Shown in pieces: positions 8,020 to 15,979 of a DNA stretch of 20,166 nt; the first letter of the stretch is position 1, and every line of letters begins with the position of its first letter. Made by a program: the position numbers and the translations under genes. The notes under the pieces are model-generated. The model was not told the origin of the DNA. It saw only the letters and a list, made by a program, of their open reading frames with translations, and made no database searches. The stretch covers positions 1,991 through 22,156 of the forward strand of contig NHIU01000036.1 in assembly GCA_002169755.1 (NCBI GenBank), given 5' to 3'. The stretch is from Candidatus Pelagibacter sp. TMED197 (GTDB lineage Bacteria; Pseudomonadota; Alphaproteobacteria; Pelagibacterales; Pelagibacteraceae).

Positions 8020-8880
8020 TTATAACCAGTATCTCATTTTTTTACTCATTTTTTTTTCTTCCATTAAATATCTTTTTTTACCATCTCCTAGTGTATTTGG
8101 AATTTTTCTCAATAAACTGGTCAAACTTTCAATGCCAGACTCAGCTAAAGACGCAGATTGATCAGTACCAAAACTCGTTCTATCAAGAGTAATGTGCCGT
8201 TCAATATAATCTGCACCTAAAAAATAAGCTGTTATACTGGGGCTGACACTTTTTTCATGCCCACTATATCCTACTTCACTTTTAAATTTTTTTTTTAATG
8301 TTTTAATAAAATTCAAATTTAAAATATTTTCCTCACAAGGATATATGGATACACTATGCATCAGAACAAATTTACATTTATTTTTTTTAAATATTTTTAC
8401 AGCTTTTTCAACATCTTCCATCTTGCACATCCCAGTTGATATAAAAGTTTTTTTTTTTTGTTTTGCTACGGCTTCGAGTAAATGTAAATTTGTAATCATT
8501 GCAGATGCTATTTTATTATATTTAAAATTTAACTTTTTCATTATTTTAAGGCTATTAACATCCCAACACGAAACAAACATATCTATACCGATTTTTTTTG
8601 AAAATTTATTTAAGGATTTAAATTGTGAAAAACTTAATTCTATTTTTTTCTTATATTCTAAGTAAGATATATTTCCCCAAGGTGTTTCTCTAATCAGGTA
8701 TTTTTGTTTTTCAGGAATACAAATATCTAGATCTCTTTTTTGAAATTTTATAGCATCGAAATTATATTTTTTAGCCAAACATATGAGTTTTTTTGCTTTT
8801 TCAAACGATCCATTGTGATTGATGCCACCTTCGGCTATTAAAAATACTTGTTTCCTTTTTTGTTTTTTTTTTAAATTCAT
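8020..8880 (-). CDS. neuB: Short NeuB-type sialic/nonulosonic acid synthase
   Basis: Condenses phosphoenolpyruvate with an amino-sugar aldose to form a nonulosonic acid. It has 286 residues, against about 340-350 for full-length NeuB. The catalytic-barrel motifs are present: IAEGGINHNGSFEKAKKL (15-32), DAIKFQKRD, FVSCWDV, KIASAMI, FISTGMC, GYSGHE and ERHITLD. The protein stops after LGDGKKRYLMEEKKM, so the C-terminal antifreeze-like SAF domain that normally completes the active site is missing. No separate SAF gene is seen in the window. It lies eight bases after the aldo/keto reductase and six before the second radical SAM gene. It may be a natural short form or may use a partner's SAF domain. 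A 12-base A tract lies at 8448-8459. Confidence 0.9.
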   Translation of the reverse strand: MNLKKKQKRKQVFLIAEGGINHNGSFEKAKKLICLAKKYNFDAIKFQKRDLDICIPEKQKYLIRETPWGNISYLEYKKKIELSFSQFKSLNKFSKKIGIDMFVSCWDVNSLKIMKKLNFKYNKIASAMITNLHLLEAVAKQKKKTFISTGMCKMEDVEKAVKIFKKNKCKFVLMHSVSIYPCEENILNLNFIKTLKKKFKSEVGYSGHEKSVSPSITAYFLGADYIERHITLDRTSFGTDQSASLAESGIESLTSLLRKIPNTLGDGKKRYLMEEKKMSKKMRYWL

Positions 8881-8887
8881 TCTATTT

Positions 8888-9850
8888 TTAAATTAACTGA
8901 TTATTTGTTTTATATTTTTTTGATAAATTATAAGAAAGTTTCAGTGTTTTTAAGTGTTTTTTTTTATTTAAATACTTAGTTTTTGATTGGTAAGCTACAA
9001 TATTTTTAAGTTGTTTCATAGATGAACAGCCTACTAAAACTGTAGATATAAATTTATAAGATAAAATAAAATCAAGTGAAAATTTCAATAAATTTTTTTC
9101 TTTAATTCTTAATTCTTTTTTTAAATATTCAGTTTTAAGAATTTTTTTTTCAAAATTTTTTCCAAAAAAATATCTAGATCGTTCATCAAAACTGTTAAAT
9201 TTTGTTTTTTTATTGATGTTGCCTGCTAATATGCCGCTATTAAGAGGAGATCTAACAATAAGTCCTTTATCATGCTTGGCAATAAGTTTTAATAGATCAA
9301 TATCATCAGTATTTAAGATATTGAACAATACTGAAAAGCAATCAATTTTTCTATTTTTTATAATTTTGTCAAAATTCTTTTTGTTTCCAATTACAATCCC
9401 GCTATACCGTATTTTACCCTTTCGTTTTAATTCTTCTAAAAAACTCAATAAATTTTCTTTTACTATTGTCTCATAACTGGGTTTATTAAGCATAAATACA
9501 TCAATTTTTTCCATTTTTAAATTTTTTAAGGATTTATCAAGCTGAGTTTCGAGATATTTTTTATCGAAACACCTCGACCCATCAGTCTTTCTTCCAGCTT
9601 TTGTAGAAATAACAATCTTCTCTTTTTGTTTTTTTTTCAACATACCTAATATTTTTTCAGTATCTCCGTAGCCATCTGAAGTGTCAAAAAAATTAATTTT
9701 TTTTTTTATTGCGTGTTCAATTATAGAGAAAACTTCTTTTTCAGATTTGTAGCCATAATGTTTAGTGTTTTTTGTTTGTGAAAGTTGGGATAAGCCTAAT
9801 CCTAATTCCGATACCTGAAATGAATTTTTACAAAAAGTTCTTAGATTCAT
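8888..9850 (-). CDS. Aldo/keto reductase family protein with altered active site
   Basis: NADPH-dependent carbonyl reductase fold, 320 residues. The expected tetrad is Asp56 and Tyr61 (FFDTSDGYGDTE), Lys84 (STKAG) and a histidine that in most members sits in DLLQLHxP. Here that stretch reads DVFMLNKPSY, so the histidine is replaced by Asn122. The C-terminal cofactor region includes LVGCSSMKQLKNIV, in place of the usual IPGASxxxQLxxN. It is in the middle of the operon between a radical SAM gene and the short NeuB-type gene, which suggests work on the sugar precursor. The His-to-Asn change may alter the direction, substrate or rate of the reaction. The fold assignment is secure, the reaction is not. 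Confidence 0.88.
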   Translation of the reverse strand: MNLRTFCKNSFQVSELGLGLSQLSQTKNTKHYGYKSEKEVFSIIEHAIKKKINFFDTSDGYGDTEKILGMLKKKQKEKIVISTKAGRKTDGSRCFDKKYLETQLDKSLKNLKMEKIDVFMLNKPSYETIVKENLLSFLEELKRKGKIRYSGIVIGNKKNFDKIIKNRKIDCFSVLFNILNTDDIDLLKLIAKHDKGLIVRSPLNSGILAGNINKKTKFNSFDERSRYFFGKNFEKKILKTEYLKKELRIKEKNLLKFSLDFILSYKFISTVLVGCSSMKQLKNIVAYQSKTKYLNKKKHLKTLKLSYNLSKKYKTNNQLI

Positions 9851-9866
9851 TTAATTTTTGAAATTT

Positions 9867-10934
9867 TTAAAATTCTTCATGTTGAGAAGTCCTTGTGATT
9901 TTTACACAAACTCTACACATGTTTTCCTTATACCATTCATTGTTTTTATGTTTAATTCTTAAATTTTTCATTTTTTTTCCGTTCCAACATTCTTTGATGG
10001 TGTCTCCTTTTGAAATATCCCCTATAAAAAAATCATTATTGTGAGGTCTTACTGGCATTCCACATGGAGATATTTTTCCATCTTCTTGAATAATAGGTGT
10101 TTCCCAAGGAGCGTTACAAAAGAATGGTTTTTCACCTTTATATTTTTCCTCAAGTTCAGTTTCAGTTAAATTTGTATCATCATCTGGCTTCTCAAAATTT
10201 TTAAAGTTTAAACATCTTTGAAAAGTTATCACATTAATACCCTCTTGTTTTGACCAAAAATCAAAAAAAGCTTTTTTTTCAGAAAAATTTTCTTTTTGCT
10301 CTACAAAACTTACTCTTACTCTTAAATAAGAAGCTTTCATTTCTTTTTTAATTTTAAGAAAATTTAAAATATTTTTTACTACTTTTGTGTATTTTCCACC
10401 AACTCGAAGAATTTCATAAGTTTTTTCTGACGCGGCATCTATTGAGAAGTTCATTTTTTTTATACCAAAATCAATTAATTTTTTTGCATTTTTTTCATTA
10501 ACCATCATTCCGTTGGAGTGTAGCCAAGTTTCCAAAAGACCAGCCTTTTTAGTGTCCTCTAAATATTTGAAAAATTTAGGATGCATAAGTGACTCTGCCT
10601 CATGATCCATTTGCATCGAAGGAAGTTTGTTTTCCTTAATTTCTTTTAATATATTATTCCAAATTTCGTCTTTCATGTGTCTGCTATCTCTAACTAATAA
10701 GTCTGATGTATATCTCGGGCAAGCAGGACATTTTAAATTGCAATAGTAAGTGGGCTCTAACTCTATATTCAATGGAAAATCAGTTACTAATTTTCCTTGG
10801 GTAGCTTCATTCCATTTTTTTCTATAGTTTTTATACTCTTCAGTTTTGTAAACAGGGTGTTCTTTCCAAGAAGGATCGATTTCGAATTCTTTTATCCTGC
10901 TGCTCCATAAATTATCTTTATTTGTGTTTGTCAT
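9867..10934 (-). CDS. Radical SAM/SPASM domain protein
   Basis: Second radical SAM enzyme of this operon, 355 residues. The SAM-cluster cysteines are Cys65, Cys69 and Cys72 in YYCNLKCPACPR. The C-terminal SPASM region holds CNAPWE, SPCGMP and a final CRVC (Cys340, Cys343), with FIGDISKGDTIKECWNGKK between them. It starts at ATG 10934, 17 bases after the aminotransferase stop, and is followed 16 bases later by the aldo/keto reductase. It is clearly not a recent duplicate of the 6925-8013 gene: only the domain plan is shared. A sugar-modifying role (for example dehydration, deamination or epimerisation of an amino-sugar made by the DegT neighbour) is inferred from context only. Confidence 0.92.
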   Translation of the reverse strand: MTNTNKDNLWSSRIKEFEIDPSWKEHPVYKTEEYKNYRKKWNEATQGKLVTDFPLNIELEPTYYCNLKCPACPRYTSDLLVRDSRHMKDEIWNNILKEIKENKLPSMQMDHEAESLMHPKFFKYLEDTKKAGLLETWLHSNGMMVNEKNAKKLIDFGIKKMNFSIDAASEKTYEILRVGGKYTKVVKNILNFLKIKKEMKASYLRVRVSFVEQKENFSEKKAFFDFWSKQEGINVITFQRCLNFKNFEKPDDDTNLTETELEEKYKGEKPFFCNAPWETPIIQEDGKISPCGMPVRPHNNDFFIGDISKGDTIKECWNGKKMKNLRIKHKNNEWYKENMCRVCVKITRTSQHEEF

Positions 10935-10951
10935 AATTTAGTTCAAATATT

Positions 10952-12160
10952 CTATTTCCTTTGGGAATGCCTATTCCTAAGTGCTTGTAAGCTATATTTT
11001 AAAGATTTAATTAAATAATTAAAATCTTTGTTAGGCATCCACACATGGAACGGAAAAGATACCATATTGTCGTAAAATTGATCAGTACTTTTACAATTAA
11101 TTTTTTTTATACCCATTTTCTTAAATAAATCGTATCTATAAAGAGGATAATATTGAATTGCACATTTAATTTTATATTTTCTGTAAAGTAGTCCTATTAA
11201 ATCATCTCTATTAATATTCTTAAAAGGCTTATAATAGGCACTTAACAAATGATAAACATGCCTTGTTCCTTTAAATTCTTCATTAAAATCTAATTCTTTA
11301 AAATTTTTAAGTGCATTAATGATTTTTTTTGCTCTTTGAATTCTTATCTTATTCAAATTATCAAGTTTTTTTAACATGACTATTCCGGCTCCACATTGCA
11401 CTTCACTTAGAGTAAACTTAAATGGCCATTGATTTTTAATATCTAAATCTAAATTGCCCATAGCTGGTAACCAATATTGCTTTCTTTTGTGTTTAAAATC
11501 AATGTGTCCGTTGTGGCGTAATCCTCTAACTTTTTGAGCTAATTTATTATCCTTAACATAAATCATGCCTCCCTCACCTAGAGTGGTAATGTTCTTTTGA
11601 GCATGAAAAGAATAACAAGAAAAATCTCCCATTGTACCACTTTTTTTTCCGTTTAAATTAGAGCCAATTGATTGAGCGCAATCTTCAATAATTTTAATGT
11701 TCTTTTTTTGGCATAATCTTTTAATTGAATTAAAATTGACAGTATAACCATATAAATGAACGATAACTATTGCCTTTGTTTTTTTGGTGATCTTTTTTTT
11801 TATATCATTTATGTCAATCACTCTTGTTCTAAAATCAATATCTGCCCAAATTAATTTTGCTCGATTTCTTGCAAAAGGAATTGCAGATGCACAATAAGTG
11901 TGAGCTGGGATTATAACTTCGTCTCCTTTTTTTAAATTTAAGAGTATTGCTATTATCTCTAAAGCTGCAGCAGCAGAGCTCACTGCAAATACATTTTTTT
12001 TTTTAATATAATTTGAAAAATTTTTTTCAAATTCTTTTAAATATTTACCTTGCGTTAATGGATCTGCATATTTAATTATTTTTGTTAAATAATTTATATC
12101 TTTATTAGAATACTGGTGAGCTCGTCCACTCCAATCTATTTTGAGATGTTTATCTTTCAT
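10952..12160 (-). CDS. DegT/DnrJ/EryC1/StrS family sugar aminotransferase
   Basis: PLP-dependent enzyme that transfers an amino group to a keto-sugar nucleotide. It has 402 residues from ATG 12160. A TTG three codons earlier (12169) lies inside the upstream palindrome and is less likely. Landmarks are DPLTQGKYLKEFEKNF near the N-terminus, AAAALEIIAILL, IIPAHTYCASA, IEDCAQSIGS with the PLP-contacting Asp, and SFHAQKNITTLGEGG with the Schiff-base Lys189. The C-terminal substrate lobe is full length. It heads the 12160-6925 operon and provides the amino group expected in a legionaminic/pseudaminic-type or amino-dideoxy sugar. A good minus-strand promoter and a palindrome lie just upstream. Confidence 0.93.
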   Translation of the reverse strand: MKDKHLKIDWSGRAHQYSNKDINYLTKIIKYADPLTQGKYLKEFEKNFSNYIKKKNVFAVSSAAAALEIIAILLNLKKGDEVIIPAHTYCASAIPFARNRAKLIWADIDFRTRVIDINDIKKKITKKTKAIVIVHLYGYTVNFNSIKRLCQKKNIKIIEDCAQSIGSNLNGKKSGTMGDFSCYSFHAQKNITTLGEGGMIYVKDNKLAQKVRGLRHNGHIDFKHKRKQYWLPAMGNLDLDIKNQWPFKFTLSEVQCGAGIVMLKKLDNLNKIRIQRAKKIINALKNFKELDFNEEFKGTRHVYHLLSAYYKPFKNINRDDLIGLLYRKYKIKCAIQYYPLYRYDLFKKMGIKKINCKSTDQFYDNMVSFPFHVWMPNKDFNYLIKSLKYSLQALRNRHSQRK

Positions 12161-12163
12161 ATT

Positions 12164-12178
12164 GTTCAATTTTTGAAC
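12164..12178. promoter_or_regulatory. Perfect 15-bp palindrome, candidate operator (copy 3)
   Basis: GTTCAATTTTTGAAC, with the same 6-bp arms around TTT. It is three bases upstream of the aminotransferase ATG and directly downstream of a -10 element, so it covers the predicted transcription start and most of the very short leader. Placement like this fits a repressor site, or a leader element acting on translation. Confidence 0.6.
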
Positions 12179-12207
12179 ATGTTAACCTTGATCAACTAAA
12201 CTGTCAA
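12179..12207 (-). promoter_or_regulatory. Sigma70-type promoter for the aminotransferase operon
   Basis: On the minus strand a perfect -35 TTGACA (12207-12202) is followed by exactly 17 bases and then TAACAT (12184-12179), which matches four of six -10 consensus bases. The palindrome starts at the next base. This is the best promoter candidate in the window. The resulting mRNA leader would be only about a dozen bases. Confidence 0.5.
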
Positions 12208-12224
12208 CAATGTATGGAACTCGT

Positions 12225-12983
12225 TTAATGTAGCTGCTTTAGTTTTTTTAAATTCTCTTTTACTTTTTTTCTGTAAATAGACATTTTTCTTTTATTTACT
12301 TTAGCATCTAAAGTTTTAAAGCTTATTACTAAGCCCTCTCTGTCCATATTAGATGTATTTTTCTTACTTCCATGTATCACTGCGCTATGGTGAATAATAA
12401 AGTCTCCAGGTTTAAGTTTAGGTGTAATTTTTTTAAGATTAATTTTTTTAATTATTTTGTCTGGAACCTTTTGAGAACTTCCAGGTGCATAAGAAAGTTC
12501 GTGATTTAAGATACCTAATTTATGAGATTTTTTTATATAACAAACAGCACCATTTTTGCTATTTGACTCTGTGCATGCTAGCCAAAGATTTAGTGCTTTG
12601 TCATTATTTACAATATTCCAATAATAATTGTCTTGATGAAAAGGAGACATCATTCCAGTTTTTTTAGGTTTAAGGAAAAGTTCAATATTTCTAACTTTAA
12701 CATTGCTTTCAAGTATATCACTTACAATATTTTTCAATTTTTTATTTTGAGCAAATTTTACTAAAATATTTTTCTTTTTTAAAACTCGATCTAGATGATG
12801 TACAGTGTTGACTTTTCTGTCTTTGGTAAAATGCTCAGGAATTTTTTTCAATTTTGCATTTTTAATTTTTTTTATTTCTTTTCTTAAGATAGCTATAGAA
12901 CTTTTTGGAAAAGCTTTTTTGACAACGCAAAAGCCGTTCTTAAGGAACTCTTGTTTGTATTTGTTATTTTTTTTTTGGTACAT
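12225..12983 (-). CDS. Phytanoyl-CoA dioxygenase (PhyH)-like Fe(II)/2-oxoglutarate oxygenase
   Basis: Non-haem iron hydroxylase family, 252 residues. The iron ligands are visible as the HxD pair His116/Asp118 in SPFHQDNYYW and the distal His204 in AVIHGS. Arg215, just after it, is placed to bind 2-oxoglutarate. LWLACTESNSKNGAVCYIKKSHK is the usual core strand region of PhyH proteins. It starts at ATG 12983, 56 bases after the transferase stop, and ends 47 bases before the third palindrome, so it probably closes the 18421-12225 group. In a glycan cluster it would most simply hydroxylate a sugar, acyl group or lipid substituent. The substrate is unknown. Confidence 0.85.
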   Translation of the reverse strand: MYQKKNNKYKQEFLKNGFCVVKKAFPKSSIAILRKEIKKIKNAKLKKIPEHFTKDRKVNTVHHLDRVLKKKNILVKFAQNKKLKNIVSDILESNVKVRNIELFLKPKKTGMMSPFHQDNYYWNIVNNDKALNLWLACTESNSKNGAVCYIKKSHKLGILNHELSYAPGSSQKVPDKIIKKINLKKITPKLKPGDFIIHHSAVIHGSKKNTSNMDREGLVISFKTLDAKVNKRKMSIYRKKVKENLKKLKQLH

Positions 12984-13014
12984 TTTGTTTTCAATATAAA
13001 CTATTTTGTTAGAT

Positions 13015-13039
13015 CCTACAATTTTAAATTAAATGTAGG
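13015..13039 (-). terminator. Intergenic hairpin, possible weak terminator
   Basis: Inverted repeat CCTACA-N13-TGTAGG directly after the TGA stop of the LIC12162-type transferase, read on the minus strand. The stem is only six pairs, the loop is 13 bases, and no U-run follows. It may be an mRNA end or processing hairpin rather than a classic terminator. Overlapping it, TTGTAG-N17-TATATT could be a weak promoter for the PhyH-like gene. Confidence 0.3.
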
Positions 13040-14845
13040 TCATTGAATTATTTTCTTTAAAGTTTCTTTAAATGTTTTAATTGGCTTGGAGTTTCTTGAA
13101 GAGTACAGATCACAAAATCTCCGTAAAGTTTTTTGAGTGTTATCGCTCTTCCACCAATTATCAATATTTTTATAATTTAAATTAATAAATTCTGCCAAAT
13201 CATTAGGATTATCATACATAAGTCCCTGATTTTTTAAGGATTTAAATAAATTTATATCCTTTTTTGAAATAAATTTATTATTAAAATCCATGAATAAAAT
13301 TGATGGAATGTTGAGATTTAATGCTTCTAAAAATAAAGTGGACTCAAGTGCGGTGTGTATTAATAGCCTGCTTTCGTTAATTGATTTTTCTATTGGTACA
13401 TTTGACCTTTCAATTTTTACTGCAAGCCTTTTTTCTAACCACAAGTTTTTTTCAAAATTTTGATATTTAGAAAAAACTATTCCAGCATGAGGATAATAAA
13501 GTCTTATTTGAGTATTTTTTAAATAAATTTTTTTCAATCTTGAAATAAAATTTTTTTGGAATATTATATTTTTTTTAAATTGAGACAGACTTAATTGTCC
13601 ACTAATACAAGTTGTTTGATATTTTCTTGGTGTTCCCTGTATTATATTTATTTTTCCATGGGGATCATAAGATTGGGTTTTTAAAGAACTTTTGTCATTA
13701 TAAAAATTTAAAATTTTTTCTCCTTTTGTTGAAACTTTTCCCCAAGCTAAAAACTTATCAGCTCTATTTATTTCAATTTCCCGTTCTAAAGTATATTTGC
13801 TAATAAAAAAACTACCTCCATGTTGTCCATATACAATTGGCACTTTTTTTAAAGAGTGAGATGCTGACCAATAATTAAAAACCTCATCTGTTATATGGTT
13901 TCTTGAGGTAAATATAAGTTTAGGATTACTGGACCAAGGAAGATTTGAGCAAAAATTATTTATCAGTTTGTACCCCTCAAGATAATAAGCAGGGATAATT
14001 TTTGGTAAAATATCTTTAGTTAACTTGATAAATTCATCATCTCTTTTTGAACTTACCAACCTTGAATTCCTTAAGTTTTTGTCTACCTTTAATTGTTTAT
14101 TAAATTCATAAGATTGATTTTTTTTAAAATTATAATTTAATAAAAAATTTACAAGCATTTCATTTATTGAACTTAAATTAGAATTAATTAAAAAAGAGTC
14201 ATTTTTAGATTTAAAAAAATCTAAAATAAAACGAAATATTTTTTTTAAAGAATATTTAGGAACATTTTTTATATTTTTTTGAAAAGATTGATTTGATCTT
14301 ATATTTTTTTTGATACTAATATTTTTATTTTCATTAATTGATAGTTTTTTTATTAAAAATGAAAATATATAATGGTTGAATTGATGTGATTGAAATTTAA
14401 ACTGTGCATCAAGCCAGTTTTGTGGAATAAGTTTTCCAAGGTTATTTAAATCTGAAGTTTTAGCATTTACTGTTTTATATTTATTTTTGATTTTTTTTAT
14501 AATTGAATATTTGTCATAAAAATAAATTATAAAACTTGAAAGCCATGGTGAAATAATGATTGACCAATATCTTTGAGGTAATTTCGTTCGATGGACCTTG
14601 TTAAAATATATACTTAAATCTCTCTCTAACTTGTAGTAAATTTTTTTTAAATAAATTGAGTCTCTTGCCTTTTTCGTTTCGGAGTCCCAGTGATAAGGCA
14701 ATATCTCAAATTTGTATTTTTTTAAATATTTTTCATTAATATCAGCTTTGCACCATTCGCCCGCAAGCAAAATATTCTTTTTTTTATATTTCGGGAAAGT
14801 TTCTTTAATTGAAGTTGTAATTAGGAATTTTTTTTTAGCCATCAT
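13040..14845 (-). CDS. LIC12162-type surface polysaccharide transferase
   Basis: Large soluble protein of about 601 residues resembling the LIC12162 family of putative transferases found in O-antigen and capsule loci. Family-like landmarks are the start KKFLITTSIKETFP, the LLAGEWC segment near residue 25-31, RYWSIIISPWL near 90-100, a central VYGQHGGSFF and the C-terminal IHTALESTLFLEALNLNIP. The last looks like the donor-binding end of a GT-B-like fold. ATG 14845 or 14842 is the likely start; a TTG at 14851 is also in frame. Either way it overlaps the upstream gene by 8-11 bases and uses a GAGG embedded in it. A role in transferring the locus's CMP-sugar is inferred from family and context, not shown. 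Confidence 0.8.
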   Translation of the reverse strand: MMAKKKFLITTSIKETFPKYKKKNILLAGEWCKADINEKYLKKYKFEILPYHWDSETKKARDSIYLKKIYYKLERDLSIYFNKVHRTKLPQRYWSIIISPWLSSFIIYFYDKYSIIKKIKNKYKTVNAKTSDLNNLGKLIPQNWLDAQFKFQSHQFNHYIFSFLIKKLSINENKNISIKKNIRSNQSFQKNIKNVPKYSLKKIFRFILDFFKSKNDSFLINSNLSSINEMLVNFLLNYNFKKNQSYEFNKQLKVDKNLRNSRLVSSKRDDEFIKLTKDILPKIIPAYYLEGYKLINNFCSNLPWSSNPKLIFTSRNHITDEVFNYWSASHSLKKVPIVYGQHGGSFFISKYTLEREIEINRADKFLAWGKVSTKGEKILNFYNDKSSLKTQSYDPHGKINIIQGTPRKYQTTCISGQLSLSQFKKNIIFQKNFISRLKKIYLKNTQIRLYYPHAGIVFSKYQNFEKNLWLEKRLAVKIERSNVPIEKSINESRLLIHTALESTLFLEALNLNIPSILFMDFNNKFISKKDINLFKSLKNQGLMYDNPNDLAEFINLNYKNIDNWWKSDNTQKTLRRFCDLYSSRNSKPIKTFKETLKKIIQ

Positions 14846-15962
14846 CCTCAAAATTAAATTTTTCTCTTACTAGTTTTATTTTTTGTTTTTGAGATTTAGA
14901 AATTTTGTTTTCAAATCTTCCTGATCCATCTGCCACTCCTAGAATTTGGGTAGGACTTAAATAATTATCTACAACTATATCACCTTTGTTTCCTATATAG
15001 CCCCCTGATATTATTTTTAAGTTTTTAGAAATTTTTTTAAATCCTTCCGGACTTCTATCTTTATAAAATTTAAAATAGAAACTTATGTAATTATTTATTG
15101 TTTTAGTTATGTCGCATCTGATAATTTTAATTTTCTTTCTTTTAGAATAGCTAACAGCTTGTGTTGTTATGTTGCCTTTTCCAACATCTACAACTATTCC
15201 CTTTGGTTTCATACATCTAAGCATGTCTGTATCAATCACATTTGAATTATTTGAACATCCAATTATTGCGTCTGCAGAGAAACAGGCCTTAATTTTATCT
15301 GCTGAAAACGATGCGCTTGCAAGTGTTCCTTGTGGTTTAATTAAATTTATAGAGTTTGAAAATGCAATACATTTACTAAGATCTCTTCTGTTAAGAACCG
15401 TGGTCACTCCAGACTCAACAAGCTTTAAACCAAGCTTAAAACCAATATTTCCAGAGCCAATTATAGCTACCTTTTTTTTTCCAAAAAATCCAAAATGTTT
15501 TCTCAACAGCAACCATACATGTTCAACTGTAATATCATTAGGCTTAAACTCATGGACTAAAGTATTATAAGTGTTAGATTTTACAGTTCCAGACAAATTA
15601 CCTAATTCAACAAACTCTTGTGATAGTCTTGAACCTTTATTAATATCTTTAATTTGATTTGGATGGAAATTGTTCTTGTTTTTTGAGCCAATAATAAATG
15701 GAATTTTTTTCTCAGTGTCAACAAAAATCGCATCAACTGATTCATCTAAGATTTTACATATTTTTTTTAATTGTTCAGAAGAGTAAACAATAACTCCAAA
15801 AATTAATATATTATTTATTTCTCTTATGGGGGGTAAATTCTTTTTTTTGTCTTTTGATGTATTTGTTGTAATTGTAACAATAAAATATTTAAATTTTTTA
15901 TTCAAAAAATATTTTTTAGCTTTCAAATATTTTTTTCTAAGGCTGTTGAGATTGTTAATCAT
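14835..15962 (-). CDS. Rossmann-fold dehydrogenase-like protein (FolD/shikimate dehydrogenase-like)
   Basis: 375 residues with one clear dinucleotide-binding domain: KKKVAIIGSGNIGFKLGLKL (162-181), then VLNRRDL (189-195), whose paired arginines suggest NADP(H). GIVVDVGKGNITTQAV follows in the second half. Residues 1-150 form a separate N-terminal domain, with a spacer like the one before the nucleotide domain in FolD and shikimate dehydrogenases (NDITVEHVWLLLRKHF). I do not recognise an exact family. The C-terminal ISGGYIGNKGDIVVDNYLSP segment is distinctive. It lies 17 bases after the NeuB-fusion stop and overlaps the LIC12162-type transferase start, so the three are co-translated. A role in sugar or donor metabolism is likely from context only. 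Confidence 0.75.
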   Translation of the reverse strand: MINNLNSLRKKYLKAKKYFLNKKFKYFIVTITTNTSKDKKKNLPPIREINNILIFGVIVYSSEQLKKICKILDESVDAIFVDTEKKIPFIIGSKNKNNFHPNQIKDINKGSRLSQEFVELGNLSGTVKSNTYNTLVHEFKPNDITVEHVWLLLRKHFGFFGKKKVAIIGSGNIGFKLGLKLVESGVTTVLNRRDLSKCIAFSNSINLIKPQGTLASASFSADKIKACFSADAIIGCSNNSNVIDTDMLRCMKPKGIVVDVGKGNITTQAVSYSKRKKIKIIRCDITKTINNYISFYFKFYKDRSPEGFKKISKNLKIISGGYIGNKGDIVVDNYLSPTQILGVADGSGRFENKISKSQKQKIKLVREKFNFEDDG

Positions 15963-15979
15963 TATTATAAAAAAAAGTT

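Noticed and set aside
10941..10955. Possible fifth palindrome copy GTTCAAATATTCTAT
   Set aside because: Only the left arm is intact. It sits between two genes of the same operon and overlaps a stop codon, so it is probably chance.
15169..15570. 133-codon plus-strand open frame
   Set aside because: It lies wholly inside the Rossmann-protein gene on the other strand, whose motifs are clear, and its own translation has no recognisable family features.
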